43,673 nt of DNA, taken from Draconibacterium orientale (GTDB lineage Bacteria; Bacteroidota; Bacteroidia; Bacteroidales; JAADGE01). Below are positions 27,099-36,661 of this stretch, one piece after another. Location: assembly GCA_022729995.1 (NCBI GenBank), contig DZBS01000006.1, forward strand, positions 10,232 to 53,904, given 5' to 3'. The notes below the pieces were generated by a model. That model did no database searches. It was not told the DNA's origin and saw only the letters and a list, made by a program, of their open reading frames with translations. Made by a program: the position numbers and the translations under genes. Each line of letters starts with the position of its first letter. Within the stretch, counting starts at the first letter, position 1.

Positions 27099-27128
27099 AT
27101 TGATTTACGCAAAATTTTCATAATTTTG
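27099..27128 (+). promoter_or_regulatory. Candidate promoter of the aryl-polyene operon
   Basis: ATTG (27099-27102), 18-nt spacer, TAATTTTG (27121-27128), just upstream of the TAL gene. Confidence 0.6.
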
Positions 27129-27154
27129 CAGTCTTATTAAATTTAGGAAAGAGA

Positions 27155-28696
27155 ATGATTAAAATAGGAGTTAAAAGGCTTGAAAAAGCTGATTTCGAGA
27201 AAATAGTCTTTCAAAAAGAAAAAATCGAAATAGATGAAATTGCAAGAGAAAAAGTTAAAACGAATTTTGAATTTTTAGAACAATTCTCAAAAAACAAAAT
27301 AATATACGGAATTAATACCGGTTTCGGGCCTATGGCTCAATATCGTGTAGACGATAATCAACAAATTGAATTACAATATAATTTAATTAGAAGTCATTCT
27401 TCGGGTTCAGGAAAATTGCTTTCGAAAAAATGCACTAAAGCTGCAATGCTTGCTCGTTTGAATACTCTTTTACAAGCATATTCCGGCGTTAATAATTCCG
27501 TTACCGATTTATTGGCTCAGTTTATTAACAATGATATTTATCCGAAAATATTTCGTCACGGCGGAGTGGGAGCAAGCGGCGATTTAGTTCAGCTTTCGCA
27601 TTTAGCTCTTGCACTTATAGGCGAAGGAGAAGTAAATTATAAAGGTGAGTTTAGAAATACTGCCGTCGTTTTAAAAGAACTAAATTTGAAACCTATTGAT
27701 GTGAAAATTCGTGAAGGTTTAGGACTTATAAACGGAACTTCTGTTATGACAGGAATTAGCATTCTTAATACTTTATACACACACAAACTCTTAAGTTGGT
27801 CAATTATTTCTTCGGTTTTAATTAACGAAATTGTAAAATCTTACGACGACCATTATTCAAAAGAATTAAACTCTGTTAAACATCATAAAGGACAACAAGT
27901 TATTGCTGAATCAATGCAAAATATTTTGTATTCTTCTAAATTGATAAAAAAACGACACGATGTTCTTTACAACGGAAAAGAAAATAATACAAAAGTTTTT
28001 GAAGATAAAGTTCAAGAATATTATTCTTTAAGATGTGTTCCGCAAATTCTCGGACCAATTTTAGATACTTTAATTTATTCCGAAAATATTTTGGAAGACG
28101 AAGTAAATTCTGTTAACGATAATCCGATTATCGATCATAAAAATAATAATGTTTTTCACGGAGGAAATTTTCACGGCGATTATGTTTCTTTGGAAGCCGA
28201 TAAACTTAAAATTGCCGTTACAAAACTTTCAATGCTTGCCGAAAGACAAATTAATTTTTTAATGAACGACAAATTAAATAAAATACTTCCGCCGTTTGTA
28301 AATCTTGGAACTTTAGGACTAAATCTGGGAATGCAAGGCGTTCAATTCACTGCTGTTTCAACAGTTGCCGAAAATCAAACACTTTCAAACCCGATGTATG
28401 TTCACAGTATTCCGAATAATAACGACAATCAGGATATTGTAAGCATGGGAACAAATGCAGCTCTTTTAACACAAAAAGTGATTTTTAATTCTTTTGAAGT
28501 TTTAGCTATTGAATTGCTTTCATTGGTTCAAGCTGTTGATTATTTGGGATATCAAGATAATTTATCAGATTTATCTAAAAAAATATATTCCGAAATTAGA
28601 GCTATAGTTCCGCGTTTTGAAAAAGATTCATCTAAATATAATGAATTGGAAAATATTAAAAATTACTTAATGGATTCAAACATTAATCTTATTTAA
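27155..28696 (+). CDS. Tyrosine ammonia-lyase (flexirubin starter-unit enzyme)
   Basis: MIO motif ASG (27572-27580) in HGGVGASGDLVQLSHLAL; LQYNLIRSHSSGSG, KVQEYYSLRCVPQILGP and HSIPNNNDNQDIVSMGTN match my recollection of Flavobacterium johnsoniae TAL. Confidence 0.88.
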   Translation: MIKIGVKRLEKADFEKIVFQKEKIEIDEIAREKVKTNFEFLEQFSKNKIIYGINTGFGPMAQYRVDDNQQIELQYNLIRSHSSGSGKLLSKKCTKAAMLARLNTLLQAYSGVNNSVTDLLAQFINNDIYPKIFRHGGVGASGDLVQLSHLALALIGEGEVNYKGEFRNTAVVLKELNLKPIDVKIREGLGLINGTSVMTGISILNTLYTHKLLSWSIISSVLINEIVKSYDDHYSKELNSVKHHKGQQVIAESMQNILYSSKLIKKRHDVLYNGKENNTKVFEDKVQEYYSLRCVPQILGPILDTLIYSENILEDEVNSVNDNPIIDHKNNNVFHGGNFHGDYVSLEADKLKIAVTKLSMLAERQINFLMNDKLNKILPPFVNLGTLGLNLGMQGVQFTAVSTVAENQTLSNPMYVHSIPNNNDNQDIVSMGTNAALLTQKVIFNSFEVLAIELLSLVQAVDYLGYQDNLSDLSKKIYSEIRAIVPRFEKDSSKYNELENIKNYLMDSNINLI

Positions 28697-28712
28697 AAAT
28701 TTTATCGGAATA

Positions 28713-29438
28713 ATGAAAAACGCCATTGTTACAGGTGCATCACGAGGTATTGGAAAAGCCGTTGCAATTCAACTTGCAAAGGAAAATTTTCATGTCATTA
28801 TAAATTATGTTTCAAACGAAATTGAAGCACAAAAAACTCTCGATGAAATTATTGGTTTCGACGGAAGTGCCGAACTTTTGAAATTTGATGTGTCCGATAA
28901 AACCCAAACCGAAAAAGCAATTGAAAATTGGACCAAAAATAATCCGGATAAATATATCAGCGTTTTAGTTAACAATGCAGGAATCCGAAAAGACGGACTT
29001 ATTTTATGGATGTCGGACGAAGATTGGTTTGATGTTATTAATACAAATCTTAACAGTTTTTTCTATTTAACAAGAATTATTGTTAAAGAAATGCTTGTAA
29101 ATAAATTCGGCAGAATAATTAATATTGTTTCGCTTTCGGGATTAAAAGGAATGCCCGGACAAACCAATTATTCGGCTGCAAAAGCCGGAATTATCGGAGC
29201 AACAAAATCGCTTGCTCAAGAAACAGCAAGAAAAGGAGTTACCGTAAATGCAGTTGCTCCCGGATTTATTAAAACCGATATGACAGCCGAACTCGACGAA
29301 AAAGAATTAAAAAAAATTATTCCGGCTCAACGATTCGGAAAACCCGAAGAAGTTGCACATTTAGTTTCATTTTTAGCCTCAGAAAATTCGGCATATATTA
29401 CAGGAGAAACTATTTCTATTAACGGAGGTATTTATTAA
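28713..29438 (+). CDS. 3-oxoacyl-ACP reductase (FabG-like)
   Basis: TGASRGIGKAVA, NNAG, YSAAK, APGFIKTDM SDR motifs. Confidence 0.93.
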   Translation: MKNAIVTGASRGIGKAVAIQLAKENFHVIINYVSNEIEAQKTLDEIIGFDGSAELLKFDVSDKTQTEKAIENWTKNNPDKYISVLVNNAGIRKDGLILWMSDEDWFDVINTNLNSFFYLTRIIVKEMLVNKFGRIINIVSLSGLKGMPGQTNYSAAKAGIIGATKSLAQETARKGVTVNAVAPGFIKTDMTAELDEKELKKIIPAQRFGKPEEVAHLVSFLASENSAYITGETISINGGIY

Positions 29439-29460
29439 AAAAAATAAAGGAAAATAAAAT

Positions 29461-30675
29461 ATGAATAGAGTTGTTATTACCGGAATGGGAATATATTCGG
29501 TTTTAGGAACAAACTTAAATACAGTAGCCGATTCGCTTTTTAAAGGCAAATCCGGAATTGGTATTGATGAAAACCGTGCAAATTTTGGGTTTAGATCAAA
29601 ACTTACCGGAATTATTGAGAAACCGGATATTAAAAATCTTCTTTCGCGAAGAATGCGAATTGGAATGCCCGAACAAGCCGAATATGCTTATTTGGCTACA
29701 ATTGAAGCTTTTAAAAATGCTAAAGTTGACCAAGATTATTTAGATAAAAATATTGTTGGGATTTTATACGGAAACGACAGTTCGGCTTCGGCCGTTATTG
29801 AAGGCTGGGAAATTATGAAAGAGAAAAAAGATACTTCTCTAATTGGCTCAGGCTCAATTTTTAAGTCGATGAATTCTACAGTAACAATGAATTTATCGGT
29901 AATTTTTAAACTGAAAGGAATAAATTTTACAATTAGCGGAGCTTGCGCAAGCGGTTCTCATGCTATAGGAATTGCATATTTGCTCATTCAACAAGGTTTG
30001 CAAGATATGATTGTTGTTGGCGGAGCTCAAGAAATTAATGCAGAATCAATGGGAAGTTTCGACGGACTTTCAGCTTTTTCTGTAAGAGAAAACGAACCTC
30101 AAAAAGCATCAAGACCATTCGACCGAGACCGTGACGGATTAATTCCCGGCGGAGGCGCTGCAACATTAATTCTTGAAAGTTATGAAAATGCTGTAAAACG
30201 CGGAGCAAATATTCTTGCAGAAGTTGTTGGTTACGGATTTTCTTCAAACGGCGAGCACATTTCAAACCCAAATGTTGAAGGACCGACTCGTTCATTAGAA
30301 TTAGCGCTTAAAAATGCAAATTTAAAATCTTCGGATATTGATTATGTCAATGCTCATGCAACTTCTACTCTTGTTGGAGATGATAATGAAGCTCAATCAC
30401 TTTTTAATGTTTTTGGAAGTAAAACTCCCGTGAGTTCTACAAAATCTATGACCGGACACGAAATGTGGATGGGCGGCGCAAGCGAAATTATTTATTCAAT
30501 TTTAATGGCTCAAAATAATTTTGTAGCACCAAATATCAATTTTGAAAATCCCGATGAATTTTCTTCAAAAATTAATATTATTCCAATAACCAAAGAGATG
30601 AAAATGAAAACTTTTCTTTCAAATTCCTTTGGTTTTGGCGGAACAAATTCATCGTTAATTGTGAAAATGCTTTAA
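29461..30675 (+). CDS. Beta-ketoacyl-ACP synthase (FabF-like)
   Basis: ISGACASGSHAIG active-site Cys, NAHATST, KSMTGHEMWMGGA, NSFGFGGTNSSL. Confidence 0.93.
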   Translation: MNRVVITGMGIYSVLGTNLNTVADSLFKGKSGIGIDENRANFGFRSKLTGIIEKPDIKNLLSRRMRIGMPEQAEYAYLATIEAFKNAKVDQDYLDKNIVGILYGNDSSASAVIEGWEIMKEKKDTSLIGSGSIFKSMNSTVTMNLSVIFKLKGINFTISGACASGSHAIGIAYLLIQQGLQDMIVVGGAQEINAESMGSFDGLSAFSVRENEPQKASRPFDRDRDGLIPGGGAATLILESYENAVKRGANILAEVVGYGFSSNGEHISNPNVEGPTRSLELALKNANLKSSDIDYVNAHATSTLVGDDNEAQSLFNVFGSKTPVSSTKSMTGHEMWMGGASEIIYSILMAQNNFVAPNINFENPDEFSSKINIIPITKEMKMKTFLSNSFGFGGTNSSLIVKML

Positions 30676-30691
30676 AAAAATTAAATATATA

Positions 30692-30940
30692 ATGGAAAAA
30701 CAAGTAATAATTGAAAAAATAAATAAATTCTTAATTGAAGAAATTGAAATTGAAGAATCGGATATTTCTCCCGAAGCTTCTCTTTCAAAAGATTTAGGAA
30801 TAGACAGCCTCGATTTTGTCGATATTGTGGTGATTGTTGAAAAAACTTTCGGCTTCAAAATTAAAGGTGAAGATATGAAAGACATTAAAACTCTTGAAAT
30901 GTTTTATGATTATGTTGAGCAAAAAGTAAATCAAAATTAG
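30692..30940 (+). CDS. Acyl carrier protein
   Basis: DLGIDSLDFVDIVV phosphopantetheine Ser motif. Confidence 0.93.
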   Translation: MEKQVIIEKINKFLIEEIEIEESDISPEASLSKDLGIDSLDFVDIVVIVEKTFGFKIKGEDMKDIKTLEMFYDYVEQKVNQN

Positions 30941-30948
30941 AGTTTACA

Positions 30949-31842
30949 ATGCAACAAAACTGGGAAGGAAGAACAAGAGGCGGACTGTCGGGATATAAAA
31001 TTTTTATATTTATTCTTAAAAAAGCCGGTATTAAATCGGCATATTTACTTTTAAGATTTATAGCTCTTTGGTTTGCAATTTTTTCTTTTAAAGGTGCTAA
31101 AGCTCAATACGTTTTATTCAGAAAAAGATTAAATTATTCTGCTTTAAAATCAATATTTTCAGTTTACAAAAATCATTATATTTTCGGACAAGTGTTATTA
31201 GATAAAATCGCTATTCTTTCCGGAATGCGAGATAAATTTACTTACGAACATACAAATGAAGATGTAATTAAGAATATGCTAATTAACAAAACCGGCGGTA
31301 TTCTTATAAATGCTCACATTGGAAGTTGGGAAATGGCAGGTCAACTTTTGGAAATGCACGGCGATAAAATTTATGTTGTGATGCTTGATGCCGAACATGA
31401 AAAAATTAAAAATTATGTTTCGGAAGTTACGGGCGGAAATAAAATTGAAATTATTCCCATTAAAAATGACGGTTCGCACATTATAAAAATTGATGAGGTT
31501 TTGAAAGATAAAGGAATTATTGCAATGCACGGCGACAGATTTATGGACAGTGCAAATTTTGAAGAATTTGATTTCTTGGGGAAAAAAGCAAAATTTCCTA
31601 CAGGTCCGTTTCATTTAGCTGCAAAATATTCTGTTCCGTTCACTTTTGCAACTGCTTTCAAAGAAAAAAAACTGCACTATCATTTTTTTGCAGCCAAAGC
31701 TCAGTATGTAAAATATCCCGGGAATATTGCCGAAAGAAAAATTGAAATTAAAAAAAGTATGCAAAATTATGTTTCTCAACTCGAAGAAACTATAAAAAAA
31801 TATCCGATACAATGGTTTAATTATTACAACTTTTGGAATTAA
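30949..31842 (+). CDS. LpxL/HtrB-like lysophospholipid acyltransferase
   Basis: GILINAHIGSWEMAGQLL and MHGDRFMDSANFEEFDFLGKKAKFPTGPFHLA motifs. Confidence 0.88.
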   Translation: MQQNWEGRTRGGLSGYKIFIFILKKAGIKSAYLLLRFIALWFAIFSFKGAKAQYVLFRKRLNYSALKSIFSVYKNHYIFGQVLLDKIAILSGMRDKFTYEHTNEDVIKNMLINKTGGILINAHIGSWEMAGQLLEMHGDKIYVVMLDAEHEKIKNYVSEVTGGNKIEIIPIKNDGSHIIKIDEVLKDKGIIAMHGDRFMDSANFEEFDFLGKKAKFPTGPFHLAAKYSVPFTFATAFKEKKLHYHFFAAKAQYVKYPGNIAERKIEIKKSMQNYVSQLEETIKKYPIQWFNYYNFWN

Positions 31843-31862
31843 TAATATTGAAAACAAAAACT

Positions 31863-32933
31863 ATGTCGAGAACTTACGGAAAAGATGAAAAATCTGCTTT
31901 ACAAGCAAAAACCGATGCTCAAAAAATTGCATTTGCGCCAATTATGTTTCAAGCAGCAAAAGCTTTGAGAGATTTAGGAATTTTAAATTTTATAAAACAA
32001 AAAAGAAAAGGAGTTACCGTTTCCGAAATTTCTTCAAATTTAAATATTTCGGAATATGGTATTACAGTGCTTTTGGAAGCCGGAATTAGTTTAGAAATGG
32101 TGAGAGTTGAAAATGACAAATGGTTTATTACAAAAACCGGTTTTTTCGTTCTTTCAGATGAGCTTACACGCGCCAACATGGATTTTACGCACGACGTAAA
32201 CTATAAAGCATTTTTTCATTTGCAAGAAGCTATTACCGAAGGAAAACCAACAGGATTAAATAAAGAATTCGGCAGTTGGAAAACTGTTTACGAAGCTTTG
32301 GCTGAAATGCCTGAGAAATTTCGTAAAAGTTGGTTCGATTTTGATCATTATTATTCAAGCGATTCTTTTCCGCATGTGATGCCCGTTATTTTTAAAAATA
32401 ATCCGAAGAAAATTATGGATGTTGGCGGAAATACAGGAAAATTTGCCATTAAATGCGCCGAATATTCGCCCGAAATTAATGTTACAATTCTTGATTTACC
32501 CGGACAACTTGCCGACGCACAAAAAAATATAGACCAAAATAATTTTACCGACAGAATAAAAGGTCATCCGATTAATCTTTTGGATTTTTCGCAACAATAT
32601 CCTAAAAATCACGATATTATTTGGATGAGTCAATTTTTGGATTGCTTTTCGGAAAGCGAAATTTTGAATTTACTTACAAATGCAAAAAATGCAATGGACA
32701 GTAATTCAGAACTTTTCATTATGGAAACTTTCTGGGATTTACAACGTTTTGAAGCTTCAACATATAGTTTGCATGCTACATCGCTTTATTTCACTTGTGT
32801 TGCAAACGGAAATAGCCGAATGTATCATTCCGACGATATGCGCCAATTAGTCGAAAAAGCAGGATTAAAAGTTGTTGAAGTATTTGAAAATATTGGTGTT
32901 AGTCACACAATTTTTAGATGTAAAAAAGCTTAA
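31863..32933 (+). CDS. SAM-dependent O-methyltransferase-like protein
   Basis: N-terminal winged-helix dimerisation region; KIMDVGGNTGKFAIKCAEYSPEINVTILDLPGQ. ORF track start at 31833 overlaps the upstream CDS; ATG at 31863 preferred. Confidence 0.88.
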   Translation: MSRTYGKDEKSALQAKTDAQKIAFAPIMFQAAKALRDLGILNFIKQKRKGVTVSEISSNLNISEYGITVLLEAGISLEMVRVENDKWFITKTGFFVLSDELTRANMDFTHDVNYKAFFHLQEAITEGKPTGLNKEFGSWKTVYEALAEMPEKFRKSWFDFDHYYSSDSFPHVMPVIFKNNPKKIMDVGGNTGKFAIKCAEYSPEINVTILDLPGQLADAQKNIDQNNFTDRIKGHPINLLDFSQQYPKNHDIIWMSQFLDCFSESEILNLLTNAKNAMDSNSELFIMETFWDLQRFEASTYSLHATSLYFTCVANGNSRMYHSDDMRQLVEKAGLKVVEVFENIGVSHTIFRCKKA

Positions 32934-32939
32934 TTTATA

Positions 32940-33383
32940 ATGAAGAAAATTCCGTTTAAAAATATTACAAATTTGTCGGTTGAAAAGGAAATTGAAATTC
33001 GTTTCAGCGAAGTAGATTCTATGGGAATTGCTTGGCACGGAAGCTATGTGAAATATTTTGAAGACGGAAGAGAAACTTTCGGAAAAAAATACGGAATTTC
33101 TTATCTCGATGTTTATTCTAAAAATTATATGACTCCGCTTGTAAAATTGGATATCGATTACAAAAAGTTCATTAAATACGGCGATTCGGCAATTATTAAA
33201 ACAACTTTAGTTGATTCCGATGCAGCAAAAATTATTTTTATTTATGAAGTGAAAAGAAAATCCGACAATGAAATTATTGCGGAAGGTTATTCTATTCAGG
33301 TTTTTATGAATAGAAATATGGAACTTGAACTTTTAGCACCAAAGTTTTTTGTTGATTGGAAAATAAAATATTTGAACTTATAA
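32940..33383 (+). CDS. 4HBT-type acyl thioesterase
   Basis: EIEIRFSEVDSMGIAWHGSYVKYFEDGRETFGKKYGISYLD. Confidence 0.9.
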   Translation: MKKIPFKNITNLSVEKEIEIRFSEVDSMGIAWHGSYVKYFEDGRETFGKKYGISYLDVYSKNYMTPLVKLDIDYKKFIKYGDSAIIKTTLVDSDAAKIIFIYEVKRKSDNEIIAEGYSIQVFMNRNMELELLAPKFFVDWKIKYLNL

Positions 33384-33397
33384 TCTATTAATATTAA

Positions 33398-35191
33398 ATG
33401 GTTTATATTTCATCACATAATATAATTTCTTCTTTAGGATTTTCAACTAATCAAAACATTGAAAATTTCAGAAATTCTGTTTCCGGAGTTTTATTCCATA
33501 ATGACAAAAAATATTCAAAAGAAGATGTATTTTTTTCGCTTATAAATCACGACGAATTAAATAAAAAATTTGAAGAAATATCTGATAATAAAGATTATAC
33601 ACTTTACGAAAAGCTTTTAATATTATCGGTTTCAGATGCTTTAAGAAATTCAAAAATTAATCCTTCGCCAAAAGATACTTTAATTTTAATTTCAACAACA
33701 AAAGGAAATATCGACCTTTTAAATAATGAAAATCCTGAAAATCCGAAATTAAAATTATACGACACAGCAAAAGTTTTAAAAGATTTTTTTAAAACAGAAA
33801 ATTTACCGCAAGTTATTTCAAATGCTTGTATTTCAGGAACTTTAGCTTTGGCTGTTGCTAAAAGATTTATAGATTCAGGTTTATATAAAAATATTATTGT
33901 TACCGGAGCCGATATAATTTCGGAGTTCACTCTCTCGGGATTTTTGTCTTTCAAAGCAATAGGAACTTCTGTTTGCAAACCTTTTGACAAAAACCGCGAC
34001 GGAATAAATTTGGGTGAAGGAGCAGGCACAATAATTCTTACTTCGGAAAAACAATTTGCTGCCGAGCCTCATATTTTCCTATCCGGAGCTTCGTGCACAA
34101 ACGATGCAAATCACATTTCCGGACCGTCAAGAACAGGCAACGAATTGGCTTTGGCAATTTCAAATTCATTGATTGAAGCAAATATTGACTCTTCAAAAGT
34201 TCAATATATTTCTGCACACGGAACGGCAACTTCTTATAACGACGAAATGGAAGCAAAAGCTTTTTCAACAGCCGGAATTTTAGATGCAAATATTACAAGT
34301 GTAAAAGCTTATATTGGTCATACACTTGGTGCAGCCGGAATTATTGAAACTGTTTTGGGAATTTCTGCTATCGAAAATCAAGAAATTTATCCTACAATAG
34401 GTTTCGAAGAAATTGGAGTTCCTGCCAAAATAAATGTGAATAATATATTTAGAAAAACGAAAATTGAAAATGTAGTTAAAACAGCTTCCGGATTTGGCGG
34501 TTGCAATGCTGCTTTGGTTTTGTCGTCAAATGTGCCTGAACATAAAAAACAAATCGAAAATATAAATCTTGATATAACGGAAAGCGTTGTAATTAAAGAA
34601 GATTTTTATATCAATTCAAACAAAAAAACAGTTATTAATTCTGATGCTTTTTCTTTCGGTAAATTCACAAAAGCCATTTATACACAGCAAAATATGAATT
34701 ATCCAAAATTTTATAAAATGGATAATTTAAGCAAATTGGCATTTATTGCTTCTGAATTATTATTGAAAAATAAAAATATTATAGAAAAATATAAACCCGA
34801 AGAAATTTCTATTATTATTTCAAACAGAAGTTCTTCGCTGAATACCGATTTTAAATATCAAGAGTCAATTTCCGATAGAGAAAATTATTTTCCGAGTCCG
34901 TCGGTTTTTGTATATACGCTCGCAAACGTTATGATTGGCGAAGTTTGTATAAGGCACAATATTAAAGGTGAAAATACTGTTTTTATTCATGAAAATTTCG
35001 ATGTTGATTTTCTAAAAAATTATATAGAAATTTTATTCAAAACAAATAAAACAAAACTTGCAATTACAGGAAGAATTGAATATGACTTTCCTTCAGAAAA
35101 ACATGAAGCGGTTTTATATTTAATTGAAAATAAAGAAAATGCAACATTAAATTTTAATAAAATAAATATAAACAAAATATATAATACTTAA
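33398..35191 (+). CDS. Beta-ketoacyl synthase with about 210-aa C-terminal degenerate KS-like extension
   Basis: SNACISGTLALA, SAHGTATSYNDEMEAKAF, YIGHTLGAAG, GFGGCNAAL; extension PSPSVFVYTLANVMIGEVCIRHNIKGENTVF resembles a KS N-terminal half. Confidence 0.85.
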   Translation: MVYISSHNIISSLGFSTNQNIENFRNSVSGVLFHNDKKYSKEDVFFSLINHDELNKKFEEISDNKDYTLYEKLLILSVSDALRNSKINPSPKDTLILISTTKGNIDLLNNENPENPKLKLYDTAKVLKDFFKTENLPQVISNACISGTLALAVAKRFIDSGLYKNIIVTGADIISEFTLSGFLSFKAIGTSVCKPFDKNRDGINLGEGAGTIILTSEKQFAAEPHIFLSGASCTNDANHISGPSRTGNELALAISNSLIEANIDSSKVQYISAHGTATSYNDEMEAKAFSTAGILDANITSVKAYIGHTLGAAGIIETVLGISAIENQEIYPTIGFEEIGVPAKINVNNIFRKTKIENVVKTASGFGGCNAALVLSSNVPEHKKQIENINLDITESVVIKEDFYINSNKKTVINSDAFSFGKFTKAIYTQQNMNYPKFYKMDNLSKLAFIASELLLKNKNIIEKYKPEEISIIISNRSSSLNTDFKYQESISDRENYFPSPSVFVYTLANVMIGEVCIRHNIKGENTVFIHENFDVDFLKNYIEILFKTNKTKLAITGRIEYDFPSEKHEAVLYLIENKENATLNFNKININKIYNT

Positions 35192-35193
35192 AA

Positions 35194-35448
35194 ATGGAAA
35201 ATTTAATTTTAAAATTGAAACAACAAATTATTGAAGCTCTAAATTTGGAAGATATGGAGCCTGAAGAAATTGACACAAACGCTCCTTTATTTGGCGACGG
35301 ACTTGGTCTCGATTCTATTGATGCTTTGGAACTTATTGTTTTGTTGGAAAAAAATTACGGAATAAAAATTGAAAATCCGAAAGACGGACAAAAAATATTT
35401 GCTTCGGTTCAAACAATGGCTCAATTTATTGAAGATTATAAAAACTAA
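35194..35448 (+). CDS. Acyl carrier protein
   Basis: DGLGLDSIDALELIVLLEKNYGI. Confidence 0.93.
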   Translation: MENLILKLKQQIIEALNLEDMEPEEIDTNAPLFGDGLGLDSIDALELIVLLEKNYGIKIENPKDGQKIFASVQTMAQFIEDYKN

Positions 35449-35464
35449 TTTCCGAGAAATAAAT

Positions 35465-36658
35465 ATGCGAGTTTTTATAACCGGAATTGGTGCAGTTTCC
35501 TCAATCGGAATAAATGTTTCAGAGAATTTTGAATCTTTGAAAGCAAAGAAATCCGGCGTGGAAAAAATGCGTTTTGTCGAAACTATTCATTCCGATGAAA
35601 TTCCGGCTGCCGAAATAAAACTTTCCGACAAGCAAATATTTGAAATTTTAGCATTGGAAAAATCCGGTTTTTATACGCGAACCGCCTTAATTGCAATGCT
35701 TGCAGCGAAAGAAGCTTTTGAAAATTCGGGAATTAAAATTTCTTCTGATTTTAAAACAGGACTTATTTCGAGCACAACAGTTGCAGGAATGGGAAAAAGC
35801 GAAATTTTTTATGATAAATATATAAATACCGATTTTTCAAACGGATTTATTAAAACTCATGAAGCTTCCGACAGCACCGAAAAAATTGCCGATTTTCTTA
35901 ACATAAAAGATTATATTTCAACAATAAGCACGGCTTGTTCGTCGTCGGCAAACGCAATAATGCAAGGAGCAAGAATGATAAAACACGGAATTCTCGACAG
36001 AGCAATTGTCGGAGGTGCAGATTCATTGTCGAAATTCACAATTAACGGTTTCAACACATTAATGATTTTAGACAGAAATCAATGCACGCCATTTGATGCC
36101 GACAGAAAAGGCTTGAATTTGGGAGAAGGAGCTGCTTTTCTTGTTCTTGAATCGGAAGAAAGTGTTTTGAAAAACGGAAGTAAAATTTTAGCAGAAATTA
36201 AAGGATATTCTAATACAAACGACGCATATCATCAAACTGCTTCATCGCCCGACGGTTACGGACCATATTTGGCTATGAAATTTGCAATGGAAATGGCAAA
36301 TCTAAATCCACAAGATATTGATTATGTGAATGTTCACGGAACCGGAACTCCAAATAACGATTTGTCTGAAGGACTTGCATTAAAAAGATTTTTTGGCGAA
36401 AAAATTCCAAAATTCAGTTCTACAAAAGCATATACAGGTCATACTTTGGCTGCTTCGGGAGCTTTGGAAGCGGTATATTCAGTTTTGGCAATTCAGAATA
36501 ATGTTATTTTTCCGAATTTATTTTTTAAAAATGCAATTCCGGAATTAAATTATTCTCCCGAAACAAATTTTATAGAAAATTTTCAGGTAAATAATGTGTT
36601 GTCAAATTCTTTCGGTTTTGGAGGAAACGATTCTTCATTAATTTTTTCTAAAGTATAA
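35465..36658 (+). CDS. Beta-ketoacyl synthase
   Basis: ISTACSSSANAI, NVHGTGTPNNDLSEG, KAYTGHTLAASGALE, NSFGFGGNDSSL. ATG at 35465 preferred over 35369, which overlaps the ACP. Confidence 0.93.
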   Translation: MRVFITGIGAVSSIGINVSENFESLKAKKSGVEKMRFVETIHSDEIPAAEIKLSDKQIFEILALEKSGFYTRTALIAMLAAKEAFENSGIKISSDFKTGLISSTTVAGMGKSEIFYDKYINTDFSNGFIKTHEASDSTEKIADFLNIKDYISTISTACSSSANAIMQGARMIKHGILDRAIVGGADSLSKFTINGFNTLMILDRNQCTPFDADRKGLNLGEGAAFLVLESEESVLKNGSKILAEIKGYSNTNDAYHQTASSPDGYGPYLAMKFAMEMANLNPQDIDYVNVHGTGTPNNDLSEGLALKRFFGEKIPKFSSTKAYTGHTLAASGALEAVYSVLAIQNNVIFPNLFFKNAIPELNYSPETNFIENFQVNNVLSNSFGFGGNDSSLIFSKV

Positions 36659-36661
36659 GTT

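Noticed and set aside
27155-28696. Annotation as histidine ammonia-lyase (hutH)
   Set aside because: SH residues before the SSG match HutH superficially, but overall sequence and position at the head of the aryl-polyene operon fit Flavobacterium-type tyrosine ammonia-lyase; no other hut genes nearby.
30035-30295. Minus-strand ORF of 86 aa
   Set aside because: Antisense to FabF-like gene; low-complexity Leu/Arg-rich translation.
33604-34289. Three minus-strand ORFs (33604-34029, 33881-34072, 34038-34289)
   Set aside because: Antisense to a well-supported ketosynthase and no recognisable family.
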